From contig JASSKH010000031.1 in assembly GCA_031763025.1 (NCBI GenBank), positions 5,795,458 to 5,859,457 on the forward strand: a DNA stretch of 64,000 nucleotides, given 5' to 3'. Positions 11,559 through 25,584 of this stretch are shown in pieces. The translations under genes were made by a program, and so were the position numbers. Source of the stretch: Macrocystis pyrifera (Eukaryota > Sar > Phaeophyceae > Laminariales > Laminariaceae). Within the stretch, counting starts at the first letter, position 1; each line of letters starts with the position of its first letter. The notes beneath the pieces were generated by a model. It was given only the letters and a program-made list of their open reading frames with translations. It searched no databases and had not been told where the DNA came from.

Positions 11559-11753
11559 CCCTTCTTCCCCCCAACCCGCCCACCCTCCTTTTCTTCTATC
11601 CCGCTCGGAGAACACGTAACACCCGAGAAAAAAAAAAAACGAGAGAGCGGAAGGATCACATCTCTCCAGCCCTCGTTCCGTTCACATCTTCATGACCGCC
11701 TTTGCCGGGCTCGCACTGTTCCAATCGCCATTGCGGGAACCAAACGTCTGCGC

Positions 11754-11754
<1 letters not shown>

Positions 11755-11787
<33 letters not shown>
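11755..11787. repeat. Poly(C) tract
   Basis: About 33 C on the plus strand. The flanks do not match families P, U or X, so it is an isolated tract by inspection. Confidence 0.85.
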
Positions 11788-11788
<1 letters not shown>

Positions 11789-11924
11789 CCCGCTCGCCCG
11801 CCCCGCCAAAAATAAATAAATAAATAAAAACACCCGCCGGAAAAAAAAAAAAAAAGTTATCCTCCCGGAAAACAAGTAAAAGACATTTTGCACTCGTCTG
11901 GCAGATCATCGACAGATCTCCCCA

Positions 11925-12185
11925 CCAGACTATTTAGATCTTTGAAGGCAGATGGATCATCCAATCTCGATCTTGTAGGATCCGTATGATCTATCTCACG
12001 TTGCCGGGTGGGACCAGCGCAATCGGCATGAATCTGCCCTAAGCACATGTTTCCCGGGTTGGATCTGTACTGCAGACAGATCCTGCACAGCCTCTCACAG
12101 CCGCAGGTGAGGAACTACTGTAGATGATCTGTATGTAGACAGATCAGAGAGATCGTCGTCAGTCCGGAGTGTAGACCTTTCAGGG
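11925..12185 (+). repeat. Family V repeat, copy 1
   Basis: Rich in GATC words. AGATCTTTGAAGGCAGATG, GATCTTGTAGGATCC, GTTTCCCGGGTTGGATCTG, GTGAGGAACTACTGTAGATG and TGTAGACAGATCAGA occur in the same order at 19705-19925 and partly at 23795-23975 and 48840-49370. Confidence 0.7.
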
Positions 12186-12189
12186 CACA

Positions 12190-12640
12190 AAAAGCCGCCA
12201 CCGCAGGCATGTTTTTGTGATACTCGAAAAAAAAAACACGCACACAAACACACACAACAACACAGATTTCCCAACCGCAGGGCTCTTGTTCTGATACAAA
12301 AAAAAAAAAGATACATGCGCATGCACGCACACCGTGACGGCTGACTTGTTTCGACAAAATTTATAGTCCCCCCCTTCCCCCGCTTCTTCCCTCAGAGCTA
12401 CGGGCGTATGGGGTTTCGTTCTTTTTATACACGCGAATACAACCAAAACGTAACGTATCATGCCGGCTGTTTTGTCAAACTGGTATACAATTAGTGTCCC
12501 ACTTTTTCCCCCCTCCATACATCGAGTATTGCGCGTCTCTCTCCGTCCGCCCGCAAAAAAGCAACGGTGCCTAGTTCCTGTTCAAATCATTGAAAAAATA
12601 AAGAGCACCGCACCGCCAATTCCTCACGTAGTGTGATGAT
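12190..12640. other. Stretch without recognised features
   Basis: Short A and C runs and an ACAC-rich patch near 12240. No exon or repeat boundary could be supported. Confidence 0.5.
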
Positions 12641-12654
12641 GAGTGCATCCCTCC

Positions 12655-12985
12655 TCAGGCAGTGTGTATAAGGCAAGGCACCCGCGAGGAGGCTACGTAG
12701 TAAGTAAAACCGATTGCTGTCTCTGGAAGGGGCCACGCCAGCAAGCAAATCAATTCATCGACGCTGTCATCCGCATGAAAGAAAATCCGCTCTCAGAAGC
12801 GGTTCTTAGCAGGATGCAGCTCACCATTCAGGCGACTCCGCTAACACCTCACGTTTCGCTTCGCGCTTGGTGCAAGCAATGTCTGCCTGGCCGATGAAAA
12901 CCCGACGTGCTCCGTCCCGGCATAGTAGGGATGCGAGGATCTACGGTCATACGACTACGACCATGCATGGTAATGAGTTCCCCCC
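12655..12985 (+). repeat. Family P repeat, near full length
   Basis: The longest 5' end seen: AGTGTGTATAAGGCAAGGCA, then GATTGCTGTCTCTGGAAG, GGCCACGCCAG, AATCAATTCATCGACGCTG and the common 3' part, ending ATGGTAATGAGTTCCCCCC. Full length is about 330 bp, with a short C tail here. Confidence 0.85.
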
Positions 12986-13018
12986 TCAGCCCCCTCCTCC
13001 CCATCCAATGCCGCACTG

Positions 13019-13373
13019 GAAACCCCAGGCAGCCCGACCAACCAACAAATTGAATCAATCAGTCGTCTCAACCATCAACCAAACCGGAAAAAAAGAGACT
13101 CGAATGATGGCGCGGGGTAAGACGTTAGGGTCGGATGCTATTTCTACCGCCCCCCTCCATCCCCTTCCCACCCTGGACACCCCGAGTAACCTGATCAATA
13201 TTTGAATAAAATACTACGACGCACACGGTAAGGTGGCCGGATTGGAACCAACCACCCCTTCCCTCCCCCCCCGCCTCTAAACCCCGCGTACCCCCCGACC
13301 AACCATTAATTGAATCAACCTCGTGGCGCATTCACGGTAAGGTGGCATGATTGGAAGCAAGGCCCCCATCCCC

Positions 13374-13415
<42 letters not shown>

Positions 13416-13530
13416 CCTCCAACTCCGTGTCGGAAACCCCGGGTAACACGACCAATCAGCGATTCAATAGCATGTATGTCGTACACACCGTAACGTGACA
13501 GTATTGGTAGCAAGTAACGCCCCTTAATCC
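13019..13530 (+). repeat. Family U tandem array (about four units) with C tracts
   Basis: Units of about 90-145 bp repeat GTAACCCGACCAACCA-like, TTGAATCAA, TGGCGCA and GGTAAGGTGGCCGGATTGGA-like blocks, each followed by a C-rich run. One run (13375-13414) is about 40 C. Unit starts are near 13019, 13178, 13270 and 13424. Confidence 0.75.
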
Positions 13531-13539
13531 TCTCGCGCT

Positions 13540-14090
13540 TCCCCTTTCCTTCCCCGGAAGCTAAGCCACCGTAGAAGGAGGCGGCTGCTATAATTAGGCC
13601 ACTGGATCGGCGAGTCTGCGGAAGGAGACAGCTCGTGACATAAAAAAGACGCCAACAAAATCGAAACCCTTCGAATCACTCTTGGGGGGGGAGGAACCAG
13701 AGAGAGAAACAAGAAAATAATTAGGAGTATGTACCTGAAAATACGTCTAAAGCAAACATTACAGACAACAGTAATGACAAAAACAACAAAGAAGGCGAAC
13801 GTATTCTAGGACGGAAAAAAAGGGAGAAAATATACATAGCAAGGCACTATAGGGAGGAAAATCGGGTAATAGAAAAAAACAAACGAAGGACGGAGAACTT
13901 AAGACACATACCGAACACTACTATAGATAACTAAAAGGGGGCAGACCAAGTAGGAAAACAAAGGCGAACACAAAACGGACCAAAAAGAAGGAAATACCAA
14001 ATATCAATAAAAATCCGGAAAAACGCAAAAACAAAAAAACAAAAAAAAAAAAACAAAGAGAGCAAGATTTTTCAAGCCGACAAGCTTTCC
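13540..14090. other. A-rich stretch without recognised features
   Basis: Purine- and A-rich sequence with several A runs and no reading frame of note. It leads into the pentamer satellite. Confidence 0.5.
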
Positions 14091-14094
14091 CGCA

Positions 14095-14990
14095 CTTTCT
14101 GTTGCGTTACGTTGAGGTACGTTGCATTCAGTTGGGTTCAGTCGCCTCACGTTAAGTCACGTTACGATACGTCACACCGCATTCTGTTGCGCCAAGAAAA
14201 CTCATGTGACGTCACCTCACACTCAGTGACCTCGCGTTAAGCCGCATTCTGTTGCGTAACGTAACCTCACGTCATGTCACCTCCGCCGCCAAGCCACCTG
14301 TATGTTATGGTACGTTACGTTACGCTACGCTACGATACGTTGCGTGGCGCTACGTTGCGTGACGCTACTTTACGTTACGCTGCGTTAGGTTACGTTGCGC
14401 TGCGTCATATTCGGGTATGTCCCGTCACCTCACGCTAGGTCACCCAACGGTGAGTTACGCACGTTACGTTACGTTACGTTACGTTTCATTCCGATATGTT
14501 AACGTTTCATTCCGATATGTTACGCTTCATTCCGATATGTTACGTTTCATTCCGTTATGTTGCGTTTAGTTACCTTGACGCTAGGTGAAGCTACACTACG
14601 TTACGTTACGGTAAGCGATGTTACGGTTTGTTACGCTACGATACATCGCGCTACTATACGATACGTTACGTTCCGCTACGGCACATTCCGCCGCGTCACA
14701 TTCCATTACGCCGCATTCCGTTACGTCGCACTCGGTTGCGATAAGTCACCTCACGATGAGCCACCTCACGATTTAGTCAGCTCGAGAGTTCAGTCACACC
14801 CCGTCAAGTACAGTAACCTTCACGTTAAGTCGCCTCAACTTACAGTAAAATCATGTCACGCTACGTTGCATTCCATGGCGTTCAGTCACCTTACGCTCAG
14901 TCACCTCGCATCAAGTCACCTCACGACTCATCACCTCACATCAAGTAACACCCCCTTTAGTCAAAACGTAACCTCAAATTTCGTTTCACC
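14095..14990. repeat. Degenerate TTACG/ACGTT pentamer satellite
   Basis: Nearly 900 bp of drifted pentamers. Clean stretches such as GTTACGTTACGTTACGTT (14463-14485) sit among variants GTTGCG, GTCACCTCACG and TCCGATATGTTACG. A higher-order unit TTCATTCCGATATGTTACG repeats three to four times at 14487-14570. It ends just downstream of the F-box/LRR stop codon. Confidence 0.85.
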
Positions 14991-15046
14991 TCCGTCAAGC
15001 CGCCCCCTTCCCCTCGAGCCGCCTCGCGTTAAACCACTATGCTGCC

Positions 15047-15971
15047 CTACGGCCACCACGCCCACAGCTCACACACCCGAATGCGAGGGCGGGCAGTCTT
15101 AAAGGCGGTCACATCCGCGGTGGACAGCCGCTCGCAACACCTCACGTCCAGCACCCGGAGGTGCCTCAGCGGAAGCAAAAACTCCAGAGCGCGGCCCTAA
15201 AGAAACGGCGGAGAGAGGGGCGGGGTTGAGTAAGACAGAGCATACTAGTCGCTTCTTCAGGAACACGCGCGGCAGGATGTTATTACGGGGGTCCACGGTT
15301 AACGGGACCAAATTTTGCTAGTAAAAAATAGGTAAATATATAGGTTTTTATGTATACCATAGGTCCTGTTAAATATGGAACCCCCGTAATAGGAACTACC
15401 GTCAACTTGTGTGCGTTGGTGGGTCCCGGTAGATCGATCGGTCGGTATATGTCGGTCCGTCGGTCCGTCGGTCGCTTCAACCATCTCGCGAGGGATCACA
15501 ATTTGTTTTTTTTGGCCCCCCCGCGTAAACGAAAAAGTCGATTTTTCGCTCGTGATTAGCAGCAGGGGGGGGGGGCGGGGGGGGGGGGGGGGGGGGGAGT
15601 GCTCCTGCGTTGCTTGCCTTAAGAGATTCGACCATTGACCACGCGTCCCTTTCGAGACGGAACACCGTTCCTACTTCTATTGGAGACACCTCCAACAGTT
15701 GGGCGCTCATTACGTTGTTGCCATACAATACACAGAAGCGTTTTGCTAATATTTTCCCCTTCCTGTTTCGTCGCCTGTGGCCACCATCTATCTGGGGTAG
15801 ATTGGAGTGGCCTCCGACTAGGGAGGCCGTGGGGAGGGGGGGGGTACTCATTATCATGCATGGCCGTAGTCGTATGACCATAGACCCTCGCATCCCTACA
15901 ATGCCGGGACGGAGCGCGTCGGGTTTTCACGGACCAGGCAGACGTTGCTTGCACCAAGCGCGAGGCGCCGT

Positions 15972-16002
<31 letters not shown>

Positions 16003-17232
16003 GATTCAAGTGCCCCCCCCCCCCTCTTCATTCTTGTCGAAAATAGGAAAATAATAAATTTCTGCGTCTGCGTTCCACTGTCGTTTCTCAGCCTCTTTTT
16101 TTTGCGTCCACTTTCCATCCGTCGAGAGCAGCCAACGAACCAACATCCATGGACTCACGAAAGCAGCCAGCCAATGAGTAAACCAAGCGGGCAAGCAAGA
16201 AGATGCACTCCTACAGCCACCAGCATCGGCAAGACTACCACGAACGACGACCGCCATCGCCATCACCAACGACGGGACCACCACCAGCGACAGCTGAAAC
16301 GCCAACACCGACAAATGCCACCAAAACATCAACGCCAACCCCAACGCGGAGCAACAGCCACACAGCAGCAAAAGCAACACGCAATAACGACGACAACCGT
16401 CCAACGATAACGACAACACTAACACCAGGGAGACAAACAGCACCAACAGCAATATCAACATCAACATCACCAACAACAACACCAACACCAACACCCACCA
16501 CCGCCACTACCACGAGCACTATTAATAACACCAACACCAACACCAAACAACACCAATATCAACACCCAAACCAACGCCTTGCATCAACACCAAACAACAC
16601 CAATATCAACACCAACACCAATATCAACACCAACACCAACATCAAAACCAACAACAACCACCACCAAGACAAACAACAGCAACAACAACAGCAACGACAT
16701 TAGCAACTACAACAACAAGCATCAACCATCAACACCAACAACACCAACACCCAAAACCAACACCAACACCAACACCAACACCAACACCAACACCGCCAAC
16801 AACAACTCCAACACCAACCAACAACACCAACACCACCAACCATCACCAACACCAACACCGCCAACAACCAGCACCAAGACCACCATCAACCACCAACACC
16901 AACACCAACACCAACACAAAAAAAAAACAACAACAATGAATCTAACCGTAAGGAGCGGAAGATGCCCCACGTCGAGGGTCCTTAGCGCCGAACACGCGGT
17001 GGCCACGACTTCCACAGCCTCGTCAGTCGCATGAGGGCACGCCTGGATGGACAGAGATTCCAGATTGCTCTGGGAGGAAATAGCCTATCAGACCAAGAGC
17101 AAGGCATATTACATTCGACGACACGAGGGGAAGGACGGGAGGGGGCGGGGACGGGGATTAAGGAGCGGGGGGGGAGATTGTAGGTTGCCAGGAGACTTGG
17201 ACAGGGATTTCACATGGGGGCGGAGGAGGCGA

Positions 17233-17281
<49 letters not shown>

Positions 17282-19090
17282 ACTCATGTCATGCATGGGC
17301 GTAGTCGTATGACCACAGACCCTCGCATCCCTGCAATGCCGGGACGGAGCACGTCGGGGTCTTCACCGACCAGGGGGACATTGCCTGCACCAAGCGCGAG
17401 ACGCCGTGAGATGTCCGGCGAGTCGTCGAGAGGGGGGAGAGGGAGATACCACGACCTACCGTATCATGCCACATGGCACGCCGTGTCACACACCAAAACC
17501 ACACCGACATCATACCACACAATGCCAGATCGCACGGAAACTTACCATGCACAGCCATACACACCATACCATATATTTCCGTACCGTATGAGTCTACACG
17601 ATACATTTGACCATACCGTACCCCTACCTGGAGGGATCTGCAGGTGATCTTCCTGCACAGGCTGAGGTCTAGCTCCTTAAGGCCCTTCATCGACCCGCAG
17701 ACCTTCTCGACGACCTCATCCGTGACGCCCTTGTTCCATGCAAGGCGAAGGCATTTCAGCTGTTTCAGGCAGGCCAGTCCCTGGAAAGTGAAAAAAAATA
17801 GACCACGCCAAACCACGCGCGCGGAGAATGTGAGAAGCAAAACACGCTAAAAAAAAGTATCGAAACCCTGAGAAAACAAAGACGCCAAAAACAAAACAAA
17901 CAAAAAAAACAGACACTCCAAAACCATGTGGAGACCCTCGAAAAACAACCAAGGGAAAAATAACTGAAGGCCTCGGAAAAAACGTAAGAGCCAAAAAAAC
18001 ATGGAGACCCAGAAAAAATTACTGGTAAGCGGTAAAAAAACACGTAGATGACCTTAAAAAAAAAACAAGCCAAGAAAAAAACACGCGGAACGGGTTAGGG
18101 CCGGGCTGTAGGGTTAAGAAGGTGTTTCCTGCCGCTTTAGCCCGGCCAGACCCCGGAAAACAACACGCCAAAAGCACAAAAAAGGCCGCGTGAGGTTAAT
18201 GTATATGGTCAGAGACAGGATTGATGTGAACGTTGTAGAGGTAGGCGTGGCGTTAAGTCTAGAGTCGGGGATGGGGTTGGGCTCGGCGCTGGGGAGGGCG
18301 TTAGCGTCATAGCATTGGCGATGGAACTGCCGTGAGCACTCAAATTTCATGCTCACAGAAACCCAATCACGGTACCCTCCTTCCTACCCGCTCGCCTCTC
18401 CCCCCCTTCCTCCCACCTTGCCTCGCCCCCCGCCCTTACCTGCCAGCAGTCCGATATCTTCCACCCGTCCCTTGCCTCTCGTTCCTCCATCAAATCGCTG
18501 CAGCAACAGCGGCATTACGCCAATAACCCCACATCAACGCTCACCCACCCATCAACCATCCAAGTAATCCACCCACCCACCTCGAGGCTGGCTGCGGTGA
18601 CCTTGGTGCTATCTCCCGACGAACTCTGGCTAATGTCTAGCGACGTCAGGCGGGTCAATGGGCGCAGTCCCCCCACCGCCGCATCGGACACGCCTGTTCC
18701 TCTCAAGCTCTGGAGCCCACCCCCCCCATCAACCCCCCCCCCCCCACCAAAAGTTCAGAAATTTTGTGCACCCACCCCACCATATTCACACAGAGCAAAA
18801 CGAAAACGTTAAAGGAGAGAAGGAGGCGGAAAGAGGGGAGGGGGGGAGGGCACCCACATGTGCGTACGTAAGCACAACAAACAGATGAACGCACATACAA
18901 ATAAGAAAACAAACAAATTCAACGAACAAATACAAACACAACCCGAATAAACAATTACAAACAAACCAACAACCAATGACAAGCAACCGAACAAACGAAC
19001 AGACGTCAAACAAGCACAACAGTGACAAATGGAAAACAGCCCGGGATCCGGGGGTGGGGGTGGGGGGAGAGGGAAAAAAAACACAAAAAT

Positions 19091-19129
<39 letters not shown>

Positions 19130-22100
19130 GAGGGAAAAAAAACAACCCAAAACCACGCATACACACATACATCCAACGCCAGGACATAGACACGAAAACA
19201 TACCCAAAAACAAATAAGCAAGGAGCAAAACGTGGAAACCAGGAAAATACAGGGGCGATAAAGTGAGTGGGGGACGGGGGGAGGGGGGGGTGGGGCCAGA
19301 GAGAAGAAAAACAGATCGAACGTTGGCGAAGGAGGGGGGCGGGGGGGTGGGGGGTGGGTGTACTCGATAGGAGAGATGTACTCGATCTCATGCATGGCCG
19401 TAATCGTATGACCGTAGACCCTCGCATCCCTACAATGCCGGGACGGAGCATGTCGGGTTTTCACCGACCAGGCAGACATTGCTTGCACCAAGCGCGAAGC
19501 GCCGCGAGGTGTCCGGCGAGTCGCATGAAGGGTGAGCTGCATCCTACTAAGAACCGCTTGTGAGGCGGACTTGCATATGGACGACAGCCTCAATGAGTTA
19601 GTTTAATTTCCGGTGTAGCCACTTCCAGAGACAGCAATGGGAGTACTATGTAACTGCCTGGGGGGGGGGGGGGGGGCGAACGAACGTTAAACCATTCCCA
19701 CTTGATGGTCTAGATATTTGAAGGCAGATAGATCATCTCCCGATCTTGTATGATCCAGCTTATGTGGTCGGGTGGGATCCGTATAACCTGCACGATCTAG
19801 CACGTGTTTCCTGAGTGGGATCTGCCACGACCTCTCACAACGACACGTGAGGAACTGGATGATCTATCTGTAGACAGACCAGATAGATCATCATCTGTCC
19901 GTTCGAGGCGTGAGACATTTCGATCTGTTTAGAGACTGCGTATCGAAGAAACCTTGTCCTGTTTGCTTGCATTTTTTTCTCCATAAAAAAAAAACATCTC
20001 CTCCGACTCTCAAGGGCAGTTGTAAAACAGGAGCGCGGCATGCCTGGTACGTATGTGCGTATCACCCCGAAATTTGCGACAAAGGCTACCGGGAGCACAA
20101 AGAAAATCGCACTTTTTTTTTTCGCTTTATTGTTACCGCTGCTCGCAATAGAGGGGGATGTCGGATACTACCCCAAAATAGCGACGAAGGTCACCGGTTA
20201 CAAGAGAGGGAGTCGCACTCTTCACTTTTTCTACGGCTGTTCCAATTGGGCAAAGGTTACCAGCAACACAAATTTTTTTTCCTGTTTTTGTATTATTAGC
20301 GCTGATACCGCGGCAAAAAACCGCCGTTCCGCCGACGTCGATTTTCACCGCAGGGCGTGTGCGTGCGACTTTGACAGGGTTTCAATCACCAGGTACCAGG
20401 CGTTTTTTTTTTTTCATACAAGGGCACGCATGCGCCACCTTTTGTGTGTTGGCCGCATGAAATGTTGTTACCGACCCGCAAGCTCCAGCTGCTTTGTTAC
20501 CCACCCGCAACTCCCGCGAAACATCTCCGATAAACGGCAGCTGGTCTGCAGGCCCTAGAGATTGAGGGTACAATCAGTCGCGTAGAGTCCTCGAGAGCCT
20601 ATTGCTAATCCCAGTATACCCTCAAACTCCGCGAGCGGGAGGGGTCTAAAAGTGCCCTTAGGGACGGGGGGCGAGAAGGGGGGGGTACCCAATATTTCCG
20701 GGGGCGTTTAATCCCCGGGGGTGTTTTTTAGTTCCCACTCGTATATAATAGAAACGTGCAGTCGTCCAATTTCACTGGGGGTTTTCTACTGCTTGTATCG
20801 AGCGAGTTGGCCGGCGGGGGGGGGGGGGGGGGAGGCAGTGGCCTCGGAGCTGGACCGAAATCTCTGCCGCGTTTTAAACGATCTGCTGGAGGTATGGCAC
20901 GTGGCAGCGCTGAACTCCACTCTCAATTTGAAACATTCCTTCGCAGTCCGTCTTGAAAGGGGTGCATGGTCGAGGGTCAAATCGCTGGGAAAAGCAGAAA
21001 ATGAGTCCGCCCCTCCTTCCTCCCCTTACCGCAACAAATCCGCGAATGGACGCCGTCATCCAACGCAAAAAAATCCGCCCCACAAGCGGTTCTTAGCACA
21101 GGGATGCAGCTCACCCTCCATGCGACTCGCCCCAACATCTCACGTTTCGCTTCGAGCTTGGCGCAAGCGATGTCTGTTTGGTCGGTGACAACCCGGCGTG
21201 CTCCGTCCCGGCGTTGTAGAGATGCGAGGGTCTACAGTCATACGACTATTAATACGGCCATGCATGATAATGAGTACACCCCCCCCCCTACTATATACCT
21301 GGTATATGTACATAGGTTGGGTTGGCGTCGGTTGGCGACGACGCTGTAAAACACGCCTCCCACTACGTGAGCTAGACAGCCAGGGCAGTTTTTTTTTTTT
21401 TTTTTTTGCGGTCACCACGGCTGGCGGTCGAGTTAGATCATTTTTGTGCCGGGAGAAACCTTCACTCCGCACAAGGGGGATGATCGCATCACGTAGTGTG
21501 TATAGGGTAAGGCATCCACGAGGCAGTGGTTTAGTTAACCCATTGCTGTATCTGGAACTGGCCACACCAGAAAATAAATCAATTCATTGACGCTGTCATC
21601 CATACGCTAGAAAATCCGCCGGAGAAGCGGTTCTTAGTAGGATGCAGCTTACCCTCCATGCGACTCGCCCAGCACCTCACGGCGCCTCGCGCTTGGTGCA
21701 AGCATCGTCTGCCTGGTCGGTGAAACCCTAACGTGCTCCGTCCCGGCATTGTAGGGATGCGAGGGCCTATGGTCATACAACTACGGCCATGCACGATAAT
21801 GAATACCCCCCCCCCCCCCCCCACCCCCATCTCCTATTCCCCCTTCCCTTCTTCCCGCTACTCCTCTCCCCAGCCTCCCCGCTCCCCCCCCCCCCCCCCC
21901 CTCCCCTCTTACGCTACACCTCTCCGCGACTTATTGCCGTCCCCCCCCCCCCCGTCCCCGTTTATTCCTCGTCCCCTCCCTTCCTTCGCTCTGGTACCAC
22001 CGGAAAAAAAAAAAAAAAAAAAACGTTGAGGGTGTTTCCTTTCTCCCCCCCCCTTCCGCCACCGTCTCTCCCGAAAAGGACAGAACAATTGATTAATAAA

Positions 22101-22971
22101 TTTTGGGTAGAAGTAAAGTTTGGCCCCTTCTATTATAGGGTAAACCGCAATCCCGCTCTTACCACCCAAAGCACTCAAATTCCAAGTACTTTGTCCCCCA
22201 AAAAACGGGAGTCCGACAGCTGGACGGTAGGTACTACTGTAGTCCCGCAAAAAAAAAAAAGTGGTCTATTTTCTGTCGGGTAGGCGCGCAGAGGAGAGAG
22301 ACACCCCTGCACTGTAGGCGGGAGTGCGCGGTCTTCCCGCTTACCACGCCCATGGGTTTCAGGTCAGCTACGAGAGTACAGCAAAAATCTCAGAGTTGTG
22401 GCCTCCAAGGAGCCATGACGGCCCGGAAGGATTCTAGTGGCAGTACGAGTAGTGGTATCGTAGCGAGGCGGAACGATCTAGGGGATAGAGCCTGGTATCC
22501 ACATTAATGCTATTGAGTCGTACCGTGATAATCAGGGCCCGTCACAGGTCATGACCCGACCCGCGGGTCGGGCCAGGAAGTGTTTGAAATATCACGGGTC
22601 GGGTTGGGTTGGGTCGGGTTGGGTCGGGTCGGGTCAGGAGGTTTTTGAACTTTCACGGGTCGTGTGTGTCGGGTCAGTCTTACCCGACCCAACCCGACCC
22701 GACCCGACCCGACCCGACCCGACCCGACCCGACCCGACCCGACCCGACCCGCCCAGACCCGACCCGCGAGATTTGACCCGACCCGTGAATAGCCCTAACA
22801 AAGGTGCAGCAGTACTAACGTAGCCGGTTTTGTTCCAAAAAGCGCATGCTTAGCGGCGGTAGAGAGGGTGCTCCTGCGGTACAATACAGTAGGCACCTGC
22901 TGCACCAATACAGCAGCTTCTCCCGAGATAATTTCCGCTCCTCGATACGCCTCTATACCTTGACCCCCCTG

Positions 22972-23003
<32 letters not shown>

Positions 23004-25518
23004 AAAACTGACCATCTGTTTCCAAACCGTTGCGTAGGCTTTCGCCCGATGATCAGCAATTCGATCATGAGCTTCGCATACATTTACGCATAGTCACCGC
23101 AAAGTGAACGCTCAGTTCACGCCGGGGTGCAGAGCGCTCGTTACCACGGCGCTCGTGTTCCTCGAACGTCGGGAAAAAGGGTGCTCGGACAAAACTCGAG
23201 CATACCTGGTGGTGTTTTCGCGAAAAAGGCCGTCTCTCGACCATGTTCGTTTTTTTTTTTTTCGGCGAAAGTTCTTTCCCGTTCTGGGAAAAAAAACAAG
23301 ATCTCGAGCGCTCAAAAAATAATCGCACCCGCCGTGCGAACTCCACGCTCTGGCCCTAAATATAAGCACGGTTTGTTCACCAACATTCAATGAAAATGGT
23401 CCCAAAATAAGCCCAAAATGAGCCCAAATCACCCACTTCGGTGTACTGTATGTATCTCACGAACTACTAACGTGAATCGGAAACGGGTGTCTGTCTGTTT
23501 AAAATACGCGGCTCACGACAGGCTTTCCATCGACGTTACGTTTGTATTCTTCAAGAATACGCTGGGAAAAAGCCTCTCTCCCCCCCCGTTTTGGGCTTAT
23601 ATGTTGGGCCACCGTGACGACGTTGAAAACCGTCCCTATTTTTATGGACAGAGTCGATAATTAAACGAATCGCACTGCAACACGCGAACGGCGCTCCTAT
23701 CAAATTTCGGTCGTTTTTTCAGTCGAGAAGGAGTGCGGCCAAACGAACAGGTGTTGCCCCATGTCTCCCCACGCGTCGCATGCAGTAAATGTCCCACTGC
23801 ATGATCTACTACATATAAGGCAGATAGATCCTTGATCTGTACTATTACGGGGGTCCATAGTAAATAGGACCAAATATTGTTAGAAAAAATAGGTAAATAT
23901 ATAGGTTTTTGTGTGTCCCGTAGGTCCTGTTAACTATGGTCCCCCGTAATATGATCTAGCTCACGTTGCGGAACTGAAGAAGCATGCCGACGGGGGGCAG
24001 TTCTCACCAGGGTTTGAAGCGAGTGCATGCAGGGGAGGAGGCTAGCGCCGACCCCGTCCCCGAGCCCCTGAACAAAAAATACGGCAAAAGCACAAAAAAA
24101 CGCAAGGGAACGAGCGGAGAAACAGGTCAAGGAGAAACGAATACAATTAACGACTCAACTTTTTTAAGCCAGTTGCCTTGCCTTGCGCTTGCTAAATGTA
24201 AGAACTATGAAAGCAAATGCCACCTTAGGGGTGCATGTAAAAAATAAATCCGACACCACACTATCCATTTTTGAGACCCAGACAGGGGGAGACGGGGGGT
24301 ACTCGATAGGAGAGATGTACTCGATCTCATGCATGGCCGTAGTCGTACGACCATAGACTCTCGCATACATGCAATATGCTGGGGCGGGGCATGTCGGGTT
24401 TTCACCGAGCAGGCAGAAATTTCTTGCACCAAGCGCGAAGCGCCTTGAGGTGGGAGGGTATATTAAAACAGAAAATCGTTTTTCGTAAAATTCATCCAGA
24501 AGTTCGATGCCACCACAGGTAATTTTTCATGACATTTTCAGGAACGTGTTGGTCATTTTGTCTTCATTTTCTCGTCGCGCGTCCCTGGTCACCTTCCAAC
24601 ATGACAAAAAAAACGGGGGCAACCCTCTGCTCAAAACCTGAAGGAAAAAAAAAAACAGTTTCACCTTGCAAAATGGGAATCAAAACCTACTAAAATAGCA
24701 AAACACACACACACAAAAACATGCGTGCAGAAAAAAAGAAGCATTTTACCTTGCTAAATACCACGCTGTCCGGAAGTTCAAAGACCGTTTGGTCATTGCT
24801 ATTTGTTATGCTATCTGCCTTGAAGTACCTGAAAAGGTCGGTAATTGTCTCTCGGAGCGGGTGTTGGCACTGTAATTTTACTACTTGGGAGGCGTTTCTC
24901 AGATACAAGCCAGGGGTTACCAAGGCGAGGCGAACGAGCCCCTTTTAGCCTTCCAGCCTCCTCGTGATCGGAAATTGGAACAAAGCTGCACTTCTTCAAG
25001 TATCTCTTGAGCGACCAATCAGCGTGCGCGAGCAACAACGAGAAACTGCCCAATACGCAAACCTGGGAAGAGGTACACCGCTGTGTCCCATTCTTGAGTC
25101 CTCTCTATTTACACTGAACCCTTTTACTACGGGGGGGCCATAGTTAACAGGACGTACGGTACACACAAAAAACTACATATTTCCTAATTTTCACTAACAA
25201 TATCTGGTCCCATTTACTACGGTCTCCCGTAATAGAATACACTGCAGTCAATCCCGTTCGGGGGACAAACCACCCAAATATTGAGCAGCTTGTCCCCGAG
25301 GGCGAGACCGCGGTCCTACAAGGGTTGAATAGTGAAAACGGTCTTTTACTTTTCCGGACACAGGACACAGCAGCAGGATGACCGTAAAACCTGAGGAAGA
25401 AAGGTCACCTTGCAGAAGCTGAGGTCGAGGTGCTGGATGCGCGGGAAGGCTTTCACGACACGGGCCAGGTCTTCGTCGGTCAGGGTCAAGCCGTGTAGGT
25501 CCATCATCTGGGTGTACG

Positions 25519-25584
<66 letters not shown>

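Noticed and set aside
16203-17034. Thr/Asn-rich frames of 151-166 codons
   Set aside because: They are produced by the CAACAC low-complexity tract and conflict with LRR exons on the opposite strand.
20040-20558. 172-codon plus-strand frame
   Set aside because: Its only internal structure is a DNA tandem duplication. No domain or splice context.
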